Notes: generated by a model from the sequence alone, not told the origin. 64,000 nt of DNA from Gordonibacter massiliensis (ex Traore et al. 2017) (GCA_900170005.1 LT827128.1:3530168-3594167), one strand, 5' to 3'; numbered from the stretch's first letter, positions 25,675-37,128 are shown. Numbers and translations: made by a program.

Positions 25675-27153
25675 TTGCCGAGGGTCGCGAGCGCTGTTTC
25701 CCTGCCAGGTCAACAGACTCCTTGCTGCAAGCCCCTTCAAGACGGTAGAGGCAGTTCTAGTTGTAATACCCCTCTTGGACGCTAGCTCCTTTGTCGTCAC
25801 GCGCCCTTGCTCCGCAGCAATGCGCATTGCTGCGATTTCGTTTTGCGACAGCGTTGCCAAAGTTGTGATATCCAGCGGAACCTGAACGCCATGCTGCAGA
25901 GCCGAACCCTCGGCGTCGGACGCGCATTCTCCGCGCATGAAGGAGCTGCGCAGCCGCGGTATGCGCTCATCCAGATTGTTCCGCAAAGTGAGCTTGAGGT
26001 AGTAGTCGTCCTGGTTGATGTACTCGGGCTCGGGAAGTCCCGCATTGCCCATCTCCTGGTATATCTTGTCCACTCCCTCGTTGAGCTCGCGCACCCAATC
26101 GAACGCCGTGAACACCCGAGCGATGATGGGATTGCGCGAGAAGCGCCTGTGCCGAATGTTTTCCAGCGTCACCATGCCCGGGAGCCTGCCCGGACTCTGG
26201 ATGAGCATGCGGTCGTCGAAGATGTAGACGCGGATGTACTCGCCGTAGATGCTGTAGTCGCGATGCGTGACCGCGTTCACCAAGCCCTCGAACCAAGGGT
26301 ACTCCGGGTACTCGGGAACGGTTTTGAACTCCATGATGCCGGGCACTTGGAACTGGTACTCCCTTAGCTGGGACGCGATGAAGCCGCGTGCTTCGGGTAT
26401 CGCCTTCACGAGCGGTCCCTCGAACGTCCTGTCTTTGACGATGCGCAAGTTGGAGCCGGCACCCATTTCCGTTCCGTCTATCTTGAGCACCCTGAACCTT
26501 GATTGGGGAAGGACGAATCCCGCGTTCTCCCCGAATAGCATCATGCCGGCGTTCGTGAGATGCCCGTCCTTGAGCACGCCCAGGCTGCGGAGCAGCTTCT
26601 CGTCGTCCACGCTCGCGCCGAGCGCCCGCCTGTACATATCCAGGGCCTCGCGGTCCACGTCCTCGATGCTCGTGTCGAGCAGAACCTCGCTCTCGAAGAA
26701 GTACTCGCCTTTGTCGTACTCGAGGGAGCGTATCTGCTCGTAGTCGAGCCACACGCTCTTGTCTCCTTGGCGAAGCGCCACCTTGCCGTCCTTGCGCCTG
26801 CGCACCACCTGGTTTTCCGAGCAGGGCACGTCCATGACGAGCACTTGGTCATCCTCGCCCTTGTCGTTGACGGTCTCGAGCCGCTCCGCTTCCACCCTCG
26901 GAGAAGGCGAGAGTGCGGTCACGTGCGCCTGCTCGAAGGCCTCGATGCTGTGCGCCCCGTCCCGCTTGAAGCCCGTCACGGTCCCGTCGTCCTCGATGCC
27001 CACGACGAGCTTGCCGCCGGCCGCGTTGGCGAAAGCCATCAGGTGCTTGGCTATCTCGTCGGTGTCCTTGCGAGCGCTCTTGCGGTCGAAGTAGTGTCCC
27101 TCGGGGTCGTGCGTGAACGCCTCTACGTTGTTTTCCGCGTACGGATGGTCCAT
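25639..27153 (-). CDS. AlbA_2/Schlafen-domain protein with HATPase_c_4 and winged helix
   Basis: The 504-residue protein has an N-terminal AlbA_2 domain (FDRKSARKD, ANAAGGKLVVGIEDDG), a central/C-terminal ATPase-like domain (NAVTHRDYS, SPGRLPGM, RNPIIARVF, WVRELNEGVDKI), and a terminal winged-helix HTH (VTTKELASKRGITTRTASTV). The architecture matches RecG-like putative transcriptional regulators that often sit in accessory regions. ATG 27153 has ACGGAGC upstream; a longer reading from 27180 lacks a clear site. It stands alone and points away from queA. Roles in regulation or phage defence have been proposed for relatives; nothing here decides. Confidence 0.82.
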   Translation of the reverse strand: MDHPYAENNVEAFTHDPEGHYFDRKSARKDTDEIAKHLMAFANAAGGKLVVGIEDDGTVTGFKRDGAHSIEAFEQAHVTALSPSPRVEAERLETVNDKGEDDQVLVMDVPCSENQVVRRRKDGKVALRQGDKSVWLDYEQIRSLEYDKGEYFFESEVLLDTSIEDVDREALDMYRRALGASVDDEKLLRSLGVLKDGHLTNAGMMLFGENAGFVLPQSRFRVLKIDGTEMGAGSNLRIVKDRTFEGPLVKAIPEARGFIASQLREYQFQVPGIMEFKTVPEYPEYPWFEGLVNAVTHRDYSIYGEYIRVYIFDDRMLIQSPGRLPGMVTLENIRHRRFSRNPIIARVFTAFDWVRELNEGVDKIYQEMGNAGLPEPEYINQDDYYLKLTLRNNLDERIPRLRSSFMRGECASDAEGSALQHGVQVPLDITTLATLSQNEIAAMRIAAEQGRVTTKELASKRGITTRTASTVLKGLAARSLLTWQGNSARDPRQYYEITPKKNSQ

Positions 27154-27321
27154 CGATGCTCCGTTCGGTCTTACTGCCATTCTGCCAGCAACCCTTCGTT
27201 TGTTCTAGCTTGAGGGTCGACCGACCGTTGCTTACTAGCAGGTTCTAGAACATATGAGAGGTGGGGCTTCATACGCTGATCGATTTGCGAAAACATGTTC
27301 TTTCGAGCGTCGCGCCCCATG

Positions 27322-28401
27322 CTAGACGATGAGCATGGCGTCGCCGAACGAGAGCAGACGGTAGCGCTCGTCGATGGCGTGTCGGTAGGCGGCCATGATG
27401 TGCTCGCGCGACGAGAACGCGCTCACCAGCATCATGAGCGTGGAGCGCGGCACGTGGAAGTTCGTGACGAGCGCGTCCACCACGTGGAACTCCGACCCCG
27501 GCAGCAGGTAGAGCGACGTGGCCTCGCGCTCGCGCGGCGTGACGGCTCCGGCCTCGGCGTCCCAGGCGCTCTCCAGACTGCGCACGCTCGTGGTGCCCAC
27601 GGCCACCACGCGGCCGCCGCGCTCGCGCGTCTCCGCTATCGCGGCCGCCGTGCGCTCGGGCACCGTGTAGAGCTCGGTGTGGATGGCGTGCTGCGCGGGA
27701 TCGTCCTCGTCCACGATGCGGAACGTGTCCAGGCCCACTTCCAGCTCGACGGTTTCCCAGCGCACGCCTTGCTCGCGCAGGCGCTCGATGAGCTGGGGCG
27801 TGAAGTGCAGGCCGGCCGTGGGCGCGGCGGCCGAGCTCTCGCGGCGGGAGTACACCGTCTGGTACAGCTCCTCGTCGCCGGCGTAGTCTTTGATGTAGGG
27901 CGGAAGCGGCGTGTGGCCTACGGCGTGCAGCGCCTCGTCGAGCGAGGGCAGGGGCGTGGTGAGGCGCGCCAGGCGCTCGCCTTTCTGGGCATCTTCCAGC
28001 CAGTCCACGATCTCGGCCGACAGCGCCACGTTGCCCGCGGCGTCCGTGAAGTCCACCACGGCGCCGGTACCGGGCTTGAGGCGCTTGCCGGGGCGCACGA
28101 GCACTTCCCACAGCGCGCTGCGGTTCTCGGTGGGCGTGCCGTGCTGGCGCAGCAGGAACACCTCGGCGGCTCCGCCCGTGCCGCGCTTCGCGCCCAGCAG
28201 GCGCGCGGGCATGACGCGCGTCTCGTTCGCCACCAGCAGATCGCCCGGGCGCAGGTAGTCGGCGATGTCGCGGAAGATGCGGTCCTCTAGCGCGCCGGTT
28301 GTGCGGTCCATGACCAAGAGGCGGCAGCCGTCGCGCTCGGCGGCGGGCTCCTGGGCGATGAGCTCGGGGGGAAGGGCGTAGTCGAAGTCGGAGGTTTTCA
28401 T
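27322..28401 (-). CDS. queA: S-adenosylmethionine:tRNA ribosyltransferase-isomerase QueA
   Basis: The 359-residue protein shows QueA hallmarks: FDYALPPELIAQ at the start, VANETRVMPARL, APTAGLHFT and TNFHVPRSTLMMLVSAF. QueA transfers the ribosyl group of AdoMet to 7-aminomethyl-deazaguanine in tRNA, forming epoxyqueuosine. It has its own promoter in the short gap behind the toxin gene. queH and tgt lie within 4 kb, so the last steps of queuosine synthesis are clustered here, although on both strands. Confidence 0.95.
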   Translation of the reverse strand: MKTSDFDYALPPELIAQEPAAERDGCRLLVMDRTTGALEDRIFRDIADYLRPGDLLVANETRVMPARLLGAKRGTGGAAEVFLLRQHGTPTENRSALWEVLVRPGKRLKPGTGAVVDFTDAAGNVALSAEIVDWLEDAQKGERLARLTTPLPSLDEALHAVGHTPLPPYIKDYAGDEELYQTVYSRRESSAAAPTAGLHFTPQLIERLREQGVRWETVELEVGLDTFRIVDEDDPAQHAIHTELYTVPERTAAAIAETRERGGRVVAVGTTSVRSLESAWDAEAGAVTPREREATSLYLLPGSEFHVVDALVTNFHVPRSTLMMLVSAFSSREHIMAAYRHAIDERYRLLSFGDAMLIV

Positions 28402-28449
28402 GCGTGTGCGTCCTTTGTGCGGTTCGTATCGCGGGTTGTCGAGCCACCT

Positions 28450-28478
28450 ATTATAGGCGTTCGCGTAAGCCGGCGGAA
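28450..28478 (-). promoter_or_regulatory. queA promoter
   Basis: On the minus strand TTCCGC, 17 bases, then a perfect TATAAT (28455-28450). The -35 is weak, the -10 consensus. Confidence 0.6.
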
Positions 28479-28485
28479 CCGGCGC

Positions 28486-28908
28486 TTATCCGTCCCATTC
28501 CATCTCGTACCAGCATTCCAACGAAAGCCCCGGCACGCGCTTGAACTCGTCCACGTTGTTCGTGACGAGCACCGCGTTGTTGGCCACGGCGGTGGCGGCG
28601 ATGATGAGGTCGTTCGGCCCGATCTTCTTGCCGGCCTTTTCAAGCTCTCCGCGTATGCGCGCGTAGGCGTGCGCGCATTTCGAATCGAACGGCACCACTT
28701 CGAACGGCAGCGTGAATTCATCGACGAGCCAACGGGTTTTTTCCGGCCGCTTGCTTTTTTCGATGCCGAGTCTTAGCTCGCCTTCCACGATAGCGGGGAT
28801 TTTGAAGAGCTTCGGACTGCTGTTGCGCATCATGTCGTAAGCGTAGGGGAGTTCTCCGCGCATGAAATCGATGCAGATATTGGAGTCGAGAAGATACACG
28901 GCCTTCAC
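28486..28908 (-). CDS. vapC: PIN-domain toxin, VapC family
   Basis: The 140-residue protein has the PIN fold with acidic residues in LLDSNICIDF, VEGELRLGI and GPNDLIIAATA, followed by LVTNNVDEFKRVPGL, as in VapC ribonucleases. It starts with GTG at 28908, immediately after the antitoxin stop, so translation is coupled. Relatives cleave tRNA or rRNA when the antitoxin is lost. All expected catalytic positions are present, so it looks intact. Confidence 0.87.
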   Translation of the reverse strand: MKAVYLLDSNICIDFMRGELPYAYDMMRNSSPKLFKIPAIVEGELRLGIEKSKRPEKTRWLVDEFTLPFEVVPFDSKCAHAYARIRGELEKAGKKIGPNDLIIAATAVANNAVLVTNNVDEFKRVPGLSLECWYEMEWDG

Positions 28909-29142
28909 CTACAGCCATTTCCGAGGCGCGTCGAGTTCCCAGGGAATCTCCGGCGGTTCGACGAAGGTGTCGTCGTCGCAGGCCCCGTACAAGTTGAAAA
29001 ACCCCTGCGGCCACAGGTTGCTCTCCGCATGGTCGCGCAGCACGCCCGCCACGAACTTCGAGAGCGTTTTGTCCTCGCGCGCGGCGTTGGCGCGCAGGCT
29101 CTCCATCGTAGGATCGTCCAAGTACAAAGAAAGCTGCGGCAT
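28909..29142 (-). CDS. Ribbon-helix-helix antitoxin paired with the PIN toxin
   Basis: The 77-residue protein begins with an RHH-like strand and helices (LSLYLDDPTMESLRANAARE, then SKFVAGVLRDH). Its acidic, Pro/Trp-rich tail (EPPEIPWELDAPRKW) is typical of toxin-neutralising segments. ATG 29142 follows GAGGGAGG; an in-frame extension to 29190 would overlap the palindromic operator. The stop abuts the toxin GTG. The N-terminal domain should bind the palindrome at 29171-29190 and autorepress. Confidence 0.82.
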   Translation of the reverse strand: MPQLSLYLDDPTMESLRANAAREDKTLSKFVAGVLRDHAESNLWPQGFFNLYGACDDDTFVEPPEIPWELDAPRKWL

Positions 29143-29531
29143 GGCGCCTCCCTCGTTCGTTGAATAACATACTTGCAAGTATACTTGCAATCTAAGGGTT
29201 TTGCAAGCTTCTCAGCCTAAACTGCCGATGGCGAACGCGTGGTAAAACGTTGCGGTCCGTCGTTCCAAACGGCATGCCTCAGCCTTATCGGAATCGGCTC
29301 GAGCGTTCAACGAGGCGGTGACCCCGCTGCGGTGCATTTTTGACAGATTCCCCCCATCCCCGCGAACCTCTTGGCGCATGTGGCCTGCTCCCAAAACGTG
29401 CGACCTGGGAAAATATCCGGCTCGGACGGATGACGTACGCCCGTTGGGGCGCTTTGGTTCCAAGCTTGTGGGGGCGTCGGTGATTTTTGTGCCAAAAGCC
29501 GGGGCGGGGCGCCTGATTGGGGCGGTTCGCC
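29143..29531. other. Gene-free region between the toxin-antitoxin pair and queH
   Basis: 389 bases with no credible coding frame. It holds the toxin-antitoxin operator (29171-29190) and, at about 29368-29495, sequence resembling a shortened, diverged member of the 400 bp palindrome family: TGGCCTGCTCCCAAAACG on one side and GGTGATTTTTGTGCC inverted on the other. Confidence 0.55.
29171..29190. promoter_or_regulatory. Toxin-antitoxin operator palindrome
   Basis: ACTTGCAAGT is followed by ATACTTGCAA, so that TTGCAAGTATACTTGCAA (29173-29190) is a perfect 18 bp palindrome. It lies about 30 bases upstream of the antitoxin ATG, as expected for an autorepressed promoter. Confidence 0.75.
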
Positions 29532-30302
29532 TTATCGGTCGCGTTGCTGTTCTCGCAGGGCCTTGAGCGCAGCATGCTTGCGGGCCTGCTTCTCGGCGTA
29601 GGCCGCTCGCTCGGCCTTCTTCGCGGTGCGGGCGGCTTCCTCGGCGGCATGCTCTTCGGCGTGCGCGGCGGCCTCGGCTTCGCGGGCGGCGGCGCGCTGG
29701 CGCTTGCGTTCGGCGCGCTCGGCGGCGGCCTCGGCTTCGGAGAAGCGGCAGCCGCAGAAGTTCTGGCGGTACATGCCCGCCTCGCGGCTTCTGCGTGTGG
29801 CCTCGTCGTAGAAGGGGCGGTAATCCTCGAACAGGGCGTTCACGCCCGCTTGCGCGGCGGCGCGCTCCAGCTCTTCGCGGATGACGTCGGTGAACTGGTA
29901 GGGGCTCACCGACAGCGTGGTGCCCACGGCGTCGAAGCCCTGTTCGGCCGCAAGGCGCGCGGCCTCCTCGAAGCGCAGGCGGTAGCAGGCGCGGCAGCGG
30001 GGCTCGCGCAAGGACGCTTCCATCGCGCAGCGCAGCACGTCGCCGCCCGCGGCGGCGAGCGCGGCCTCGCCCACGCGACCGGCTGCGGCCTCCCAGGCTT
30101 CGGGCTCCCAGGCGCCCTCGATCACAGGGATGCGCTCGCCCGCGGCCCAGGCGCACAGCGTGTCTCGGCGGCGGACGTACTCGGCCGCCGGTGCGATGTT
30201 CGAGTTCAGATAAGCTATCGTCAGATCGTGGCCCGCCGCGCGCAGGATGCGCGTCGGCTCGAGCGAGCACGGTCCGCAACAGGCGTGAAGTAACAATTTC
30301 AT
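29532..30302 (-). CDS. queH: Epoxyqueuosine reductase QueH
   Basis: The 256-residue protein opens LLLHACCGPCS and contains CRACYRLRF and NFCGCRFSE, the cysteine pairs that hold the 4Fe-4S cluster and second metal site of QueH (formerly DUF208). It reduces epoxyqueuosine to queuosine in tRNA. The last 70 residues are a charged Ala/Glu/Arg helix beyond the usual family end. ATG 30302 is preceded by AAGGAG at a somewhat long distance. It diverges from the HAD-tgt pair by 80 bases. Confidence 0.93.
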   Translation of the reverse strand: MKLLLHACCGPCSLEPTRILRAAGHDLTIAYLNSNIAPAAEYVRRRDTLCAWAAGERIPVIEGAWEPEAWEAAAGRVGEAALAAAGGDVLRCAMEASLREPRCRACYRLRFEEAARLAAEQGFDAVGTTLSVSPYQFTDVIREELERAAAQAGVNALFEDYRPFYDEATRRSREAGMYRQNFCGCRFSEAEAAAERAERKRQRAAAREAEAAAHAEEHAAEEAARTAKKAERAAYAEKQARKHAALKALREQQRDR

Positions 30303-30382
30303 CGGGTTCGCACGCTCCTTCGTCGCGTCGTTTATACTACCACGTTGAGAGACGGGCATCTTCGACCGAAGGAAACAACGCA

Positions 30383-32519
<2,137 letters not shown>

Positions 32520-32582
32520 GCGTCCCGCAAGGACGGCTCGTCCGATGGATGCCGGTAGGTAGATGCGACTTGAAATGTTCGC

Positions 32583-32602
32583 AGTCAAGTATAATTTGAT
32601 GA
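32583..32602 (+). promoter_or_regulatory. Promoter-like element upstream of secDF
   Basis: TATAAT at 32590-32595 sits in the small dyad TCAA-GTATAAT-TTGA. Nearly the same string, GTCAAGTATAATTT, occurs at 60385 upstream of moeA. Confidence 0.5.
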
Positions 32603-32707
32603 CAAATGGTGTTCGCTGGTCGGGATTTGTGGCACAATAGGACAGTTGACGTGTCGCGGGGCATGCTGCGCACGCGCAAGACACTGAATCGAACGAGGAG
32701 AACCTCC

Positions 32708-35416
32708 ATGGCGACAGCCCAGAAACCGAAGAAGAAGCCCGGCCGCACAACCGACCGGCGCAACGTCTGGCTCCTTATTGTCACGACCCTGCTCGTGGTG
32801 GGATCGATATTCATGTTCGCGCCTCCGCAGGAGAAGATCAACCAGGGCCTGGACATCCAAGGCGGCTTGTCGGTGGTTCTCACGGCGAAGGGCGCCGACG
32901 GGGCCGCCGTGTCCGCCGACGACATGGAGAAGAGCCGCGCCATCATCGAGAGCCGCGTGAACGCGCTGGGCGCCTCGGAGGCCGTGGTGCAGGTGCAGGG
33001 CAACGACCAGATCCTCGTGCAGATACCCGGCCTTACCAACACCGAGGACGCGCTCAACACCATCGGCAAGACCGGCAAGCTGGAGTTCGCGCGCCTCGAC
33101 TCGTTCACCGACAGCGACGTGAAGACGAAGATCGAGAACGGCCAGTTCGGCAACGAGGCCACCGTCACCGACGAGCTGGGCAACTCGCTGCCTTCCGGCA
33201 AGACCGAGCACCTGAAGGTTGAGAGCGGCACGTACACCCCGCTCGTCACCGGCAGCAACATCACGAACGTGTCCGTAGGCCAGGCCAGCCAGACGTCGAC
33301 CGACTACGCGGTGAACGTGAAGCTGGACGGCGCCGGCACCACGGCGTTCGCCGAAGCCACGAAAGAGCTCGCGCCCACAAAGGGCAAGATCGTCATCATC
33401 CTGGACGGGGAGGTGCAGTCGGCGCCTGCTGTGCAGTCGGAGATTCCGAACGGCGACGTGTCCATCACGGGCAACTACTCGCTCGACGAAGCGAAGTCGC
33501 TGCAGACCGTGCTGGAAAGCGGTTCGCTGCCCGTGAGCTTCGAGTACGCGCAGAGCCAGGTGGTGGGGCCGACGCTCGGCCAGGACGCGCTGGCGTCCGG
33601 CGTGCTGGTGGCGCTCATCGGCTTGGCCGTGGTCATGCTGTACCTGCTGTTCTTCTACCGAGGTTTGGGGCTTATCACGGCGGCGGCCATGGCCATCTTC
33701 GCCGTGCTGTATCTGGGCATCTTGGCCACGCTCTCCGCTTTCGGCCTGTTCAGCCTGTCGCTTGCGGGCATCGCGGGCGTCGTGCTCACCATCGGCATGG
33801 CGGCCGACTCGTCCATCCTCACCATGGAGCGCTTCCGCGAGGAGATTCGCATGGGCCGCAGCGTGCGCGCCGCGTCCATCACGGGCGTGCGCCACGCCAT
33901 CGTCACCTCGGTGGACGCCGACCTCGTGACCCTGGTGTCGGCGCTGTCGCTGTTCTTCCTGGCCAGCGCCTCGGTCAAGGGCTTCGGCCTGACGCTCGCG
34001 CTGGGCATCGTGTGCGACATCGTCATGATGCTGCTGTTCAAGGCTCCGCTCATCCGCCTGCTTGCGCCGAAGGTCATCGCGAAGCACCCCGGTTTCTGGG
34101 GTGTGAAGGACGCCGAGGCCGCCGCCAAGGACTACGAGGCGCTGGCTCTGGCCGAGGGCACGAGCACGGCCGCGGCCGAGGCCGGCGAGGCCATGGACGC
34201 CGCCGCCAGCGAGCGTTTGGCTGAGAAGCGCTCGGGTGCGGCCGGCGAAGAGGCCGCGCAAGCCGCGCGCAAGCCGCGCGGGCGCTTCATCAAGCACGAC
34301 ATCAACTTCCTGGGGTACCGCCGTATCTTCCTCACCGTGGCGGCGGTGCTGGTGTGCGCGTCGTTCGCCGTCGTGGGCTTCAAGGGCCTTAACTTCGGCA
34401 TCGAGTTCGTGGGCGGCACGTCCATCTCCTTCCACGGCACGGGCGACGTGACCACCGAGCAGCTGCGCACCGCCTTCGACCAGGCTGGCGAGCCCGACGC
34501 CGTCATCCAGACGACGAACGCCGACGGCCAGGAGGGCTTCCTCGTGCGCACCACCACCACGAGCGCCGAGGACGCCACGACGCGCGCGAACCAGGTGGCC
34601 GACGGTTTGGGCCTGTCCACGGACAGCTTCGAGGTCACCACCATCGGGCCCGACTGGGGCGCGAGCGTCATCCAGTCGTCGCTTATCGCGTTCCTCGTGT
34701 CCATCGTGCTCATCATCATCTACATCGCCATCCGGTTCGACTATAAGATGGGCGTCACGGCCATCGTGGCGCTGCTGCACGACCTGGTGCTGGTCATGGG
34801 CATCTACGCGCTGGTGGGCCGCGAGGTGAACCCGAACACCATCGCCGCGCTGCTCACCATTTTGGGTTACTCGCTCTACGACACGGTGGTGGTGTTCCAC
34901 CGTATCAACGACAACATGCAGGGCGACGACATCAAGTGCACGTTCATGACGATGGCGAACCACTCCATCAACCAGGTGCTCGTGCGCACCATCAACACCA
35001 CGCTCACCTCGCTCATTCCGGTGCTGGCCATGCTGTTCTTCGGCGGCGAGACGTTGAAGGACTTCGCGTTCGCCATGGCCATCGGCCTTGTCTGCGGCTC
35101 GTACTCGTCGGTGGCGGTGGCCACGCCGCTGTACGCCATGTGGAAGACGCGCGAGCCGCGCTACGCGAAGCTGCAGAAGAAGTACGGCACGCAGGTGGGC
35201 CGCTTCGAGTTCGCGAATCCGAACGCCATGGCGGTGGCTGCGGCGAAGGCGGGCGCTCCGAAGGCGGGCGGCACGCAGGTTGATGCGACGACTCCGTCAC
35301 CGGCTGCGACGGCCGGTCATGCAACTGCCGACGACAAGCCGCACGGCGCGAGCGCCTCGAAGGCGACCTCCAAACCGCCCAAGGCGAAGCGCAAGAAGCG
35401 TCCCGACAAGAAGTAA
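32708..35416 (+). CDS. secDF: Fused protein translocase subunit SecDF
   Basis: The 902-residue protein joins SecD and SecF. The SecD half (about 1-480) has an N-terminal membrane helix, GLDIQGGLSVVL, the large P1 domain and five C-terminal membrane segments. The linker is Ala/Glu-rich. The SecF half (about 530-830) begins RFIKHDINFLGYRRIFL, carries GIEFVGGTSISF and five segments. The tail is Lys/Ala/Pro-rich. SecDF uses the proton gradient to help pull exported proteins across the membrane. ATG 32708 follows CGAGGAGAACC. A terminator follows at 35447. Confidence 0.95.
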   Translation: MATAQKPKKKPGRTTDRRNVWLLIVTTLLVVGSIFMFAPPQEKINQGLDIQGGLSVVLTAKGADGAAVSADDMEKSRAIIESRVNALGASEAVVQVQGNDQILVQIPGLTNTEDALNTIGKTGKLEFARLDSFTDSDVKTKIENGQFGNEATVTDELGNSLPSGKTEHLKVESGTYTPLVTGSNITNVSVGQASQTSTDYAVNVKLDGAGTTAFAEATKELAPTKGKIVIILDGEVQSAPAVQSEIPNGDVSITGNYSLDEAKSLQTVLESGSLPVSFEYAQSQVVGPTLGQDALASGVLVALIGLAVVMLYLLFFYRGLGLITAAAMAIFAVLYLGILATLSAFGLFSLSLAGIAGVVLTIGMAADSSILTMERFREEIRMGRSVRAASITGVRHAIVTSVDADLVTLVSALSLFFLASASVKGFGLTLALGIVCDIVMMLLFKAPLIRLLAPKVIAKHPGFWGVKDAEAAAKDYEALALAEGTSTAAAEAGEAMDAAASERLAEKRSGAAGEEAAQAARKPRGRFIKHDINFLGYRRIFLTVAAVLVCASFAVVGFKGLNFGIEFVGGTSISFHGTGDVTTEQLRTAFDQAGEPDAVIQTTNADGQEGFLVRTTTTSAEDATTRANQVADGLGLSTDSFEVTTIGPDWGASVIQSSLIAFLVSIVLIIIYIAIRFDYKMGVTAIVALLHDLVLVMGIYALVGREVNPNTIAALLTILGYSLYDTVVVFHRINDNMQGDDIKCTFMTMANHSINQVLVRTINTTLTSLIPVLAMLFFGGETLKDFAFAMAIGLVCGSYSSVAVATPLYAMWKTREPRYAKLQKKYGTQVGRFEFANPNAMAVAAAKAGAPKAGGTQVDATTPSPAATAGHATADDKPHGASASKATSKPPKAKRKKRPDKK

Positions 35417-35446
35417 CGCGCAGGAGGCGAAAACGACTGCGTGGAA

Positions 35447-35486
35447 AACGAGGAAGGCTCCGGAGATCCGGAGCCTTCCTCGTTGT
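35447..35486 (+). terminator. Terminator-like hairpin after secDF
   Basis: AACGAGGAAGGCTCCGGA pairs with CCGGAGCCTTCCTCGTT around GAT; the T run is short. Confidence 0.7.
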
Positions 35487-35577
35487 AGGGACGTGGCCAG
35501 GATGTTCCGACGAGCCGCGTCGGCATTGCTGTCAGGTTTTTCGACGGGGCCTCGTGGAACGCGCTGCTCCAATTATT

Positions 35578-35610
35578 TTGTAGGGCAAGGGCAGTGCCCT
35601 TGCCCTACAA
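35578..35610. repeat. Dispersed palindromic repeat, copy 3 (collapsed form)
   Basis: A perfect 16 bp palindrome around a single G: TTGTAGGGCAAGGGCA and its inverse. It has the outer arms of the 80 bp repeat without the variable centre. Confidence 0.85.
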
Positions 35611-35663
35611 GGTGGTGGCGAGAAACGTGCGTTTGGCGATTCGGCACAGCTCCCGCAAGCAGG

Positions 35664-37079
35664 TTAGTTGAGCTTCCTCCGGGCGACCAGGGCACTGGAG
35701 ACGCCGAGGGCGGCCAGGGTTCCCAGAACGACGAACGGGGCGGTGTCGCCGGTCTTGGGCAGGCCGGCCTTGGACACCTGCACGAGCGGCGGCTGCTTGT
35801 CCGCAGGGTTGGTCGGGTTCACGGGGTTCACGGGGTCGACGGGGCCGACCGGCCGGGCTCTCACCGTGAAGTCCTGCGAGAGCGTTTCCGTCGCGCCGGT
35901 GCGCTGCCATCCCGTGCCGGCAACGTAGCGTTCTTGGGCGTACGTCGCCGTGACGGTGTAGCTGCCGGGTTCGCTCATCGTCGCGTTGGAGCGGTAGGGC
36001 GACGCAGCGGGGAAGCTGCCGCTCACGGTCGAGCCGATGGTCCAGGACACGGGCACGTAGCGCGTTTCGCCGTCCACGGTGCCCGGTTCGTCCTGACGAT
36101 GGCCCGTGGCCAGAAACGCCACGTCGTCGCCCGCGAGCAGGTCATCGTTGTCCAAGGCGAGCGCGTTTTGGTGCGCGTCGGCCTGCGGGGCCCAGCGGGC
36201 CGTAAGGAGCGCCCCTCCGTCGGGCATGGCGAACGTGTCGCCCGCGCGGTGAACGGAGCCGTCGTTCTCGAGCGTCCAGCCGGCGAACGCGTAGCCGGTC
36301 TTGGTGGGCTCGTCGGATGCCACCGTCACCGGATCGCCCGCGGCGTAGTTGTTGGCGTCGGTGGGCACGGTGCCGCCGTCGGCCCCGTTGCCGTCGTATA
36401 CCACCGTATAGCGTGCCGCCCACAGGGCGCGCAGTGACGTGCCGCCGAACGGCATGGCGAACGCTTCGCCGGCTTGGTAGACGGCGCCGGTGGCCGTGTC
36501 CTGCCATCCTACGAACTGGTAGCCGGGGCGCGTCCAGTCGGCCCCGACGCCTCCAGGGCCCACCGACGTTATGTCGCTCAGGTGAAGGGTTTGGCCTTCG
36601 CGGAGCTCGCCGCCGAAGGCGGAGGTGGTGTCGCCGGAGTCGTAGTTGCGGTAGTAGAGCAGCTGGTAGAGCTTGTCGAGCGTCGTTGCCGAGGCGGTGT
36701 CGGACATGTCGCTGCGGTTGCCGTTGTCGTCTACGGCTACGACGCGGTAATAGTAGGTCGTGTTCGGAACGAGGCCGACGTCCACGAACTCCGTCGACGT
36801 CGAGACGCCGATGAGCTCGTAAGGGCCCGGCTCGCTCGTGCTGCGGTACACCTCGTAGGTTTGGGCGCCGGCAACGGAACTCCAGGTCGTCACGATCGTG
36901 TCGGACGATTGCGCCTGCGCGTGCAGGTTCAAGGGCTTCTCGATGCTCGCGTCCGCTTCTGGGGACGGTTCTGCGTACGCTGCGGGGGCGAGCGTCGAGA
37001 ACGCCAGCAGCAGCGCGAGGGCGAGCGCCAGCGCGGCGCGCGCCGGAGAGGGGGCGGGCAAGGTGCGGATGTTGTGCAT
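35664..37079 (-). CDS. LPxTG surface protein 1 (FN3, InlB-type repeats, ATGxRQ module)
   Basis: The 471-residue protein has a Sec signal peptide, a fibronectin-III-like domain (about 45-130, with TTYYYRVVAVDDNGN), two InlB/Listeria-Bacteroides-type repeats (GYQFVGW and GYAFAGW), and one ATGxRQ module (FLATGHRQDEPG to LSQDFTV). A Pro/Asn/Val linker follows, then a cell-wall sorting signal LPKTGD, a hydrophobic helix and ARRK. It is presumably sortase-anchored; no sortase gene is in the window. ATG 37079 has GGAG upstream. It is the last and shortest of four tandem paralogues on this strand. Binding partner unknown. Confidence 0.88.
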   Translation of the reverse strand: MHNIRTLPAPSPARAALALALALLLAFSTLAPAAYAEPSPEADASIEKPLNLHAQAQSSDTIVTTWSSVAGAQTYEVYRSTSEPGPYELIGVSTSTEFVDVGLVPNTTYYYRVVAVDDNGNRSDMSDTASATTLDKLYQLLYYRNYDSGDTTSAFGGELREGQTLHLSDITSVGPGGVGADWTRPGYQFVGWQDTATGAVYQAGEAFAMPFGGTSLRALWAARYTVVYDGNGADGGTVPTDANNYAAGDPVTVASDEPTKTGYAFAGWTLENDGSVHRAGDTFAMPDGGALLTARWAPQADAHQNALALDNDDLLAGDDVAFLATGHRQDEPGTVDGETRYVPVSWTIGSTVSGSFPAASPYRSNATMSEPGSYTVTATYAQERYVAGTGWQRTGATETLSQDFTVRARPVGPVDPVNPVNPTNPADKQPPLVQVSKAGLPKTGDTAPFVVLGTLAALGVSSALVARRKLN

Positions 37080-37113
37080 AGGGGTCTCCTTCGTTCTTCG
37101 GGGAACGGTTAGC

Positions 37114-37128
37114 AATGCGGTGCGCATT
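37114..37128 (-). other. Leader hairpin of surface gene 1
   Basis: AATGCG-GTG-CGCATT lies about 35 bases upstream of the start codon. Its sequence differs from the hairpins at the same place in genes 2 to 4. Confidence 0.5.

Noticed and set aside
32585-34963. Long open frame on the minus strand opposite secDF (about 790 codons)
   Set aside because: It is antisense to a complete SecDF, His/Arg/Val/Gly-rich, and has no ribosome site. Such shadows are expected in high-GC DNA; the same applies to frames opposite the ECF genes, moeA and the surface genes.
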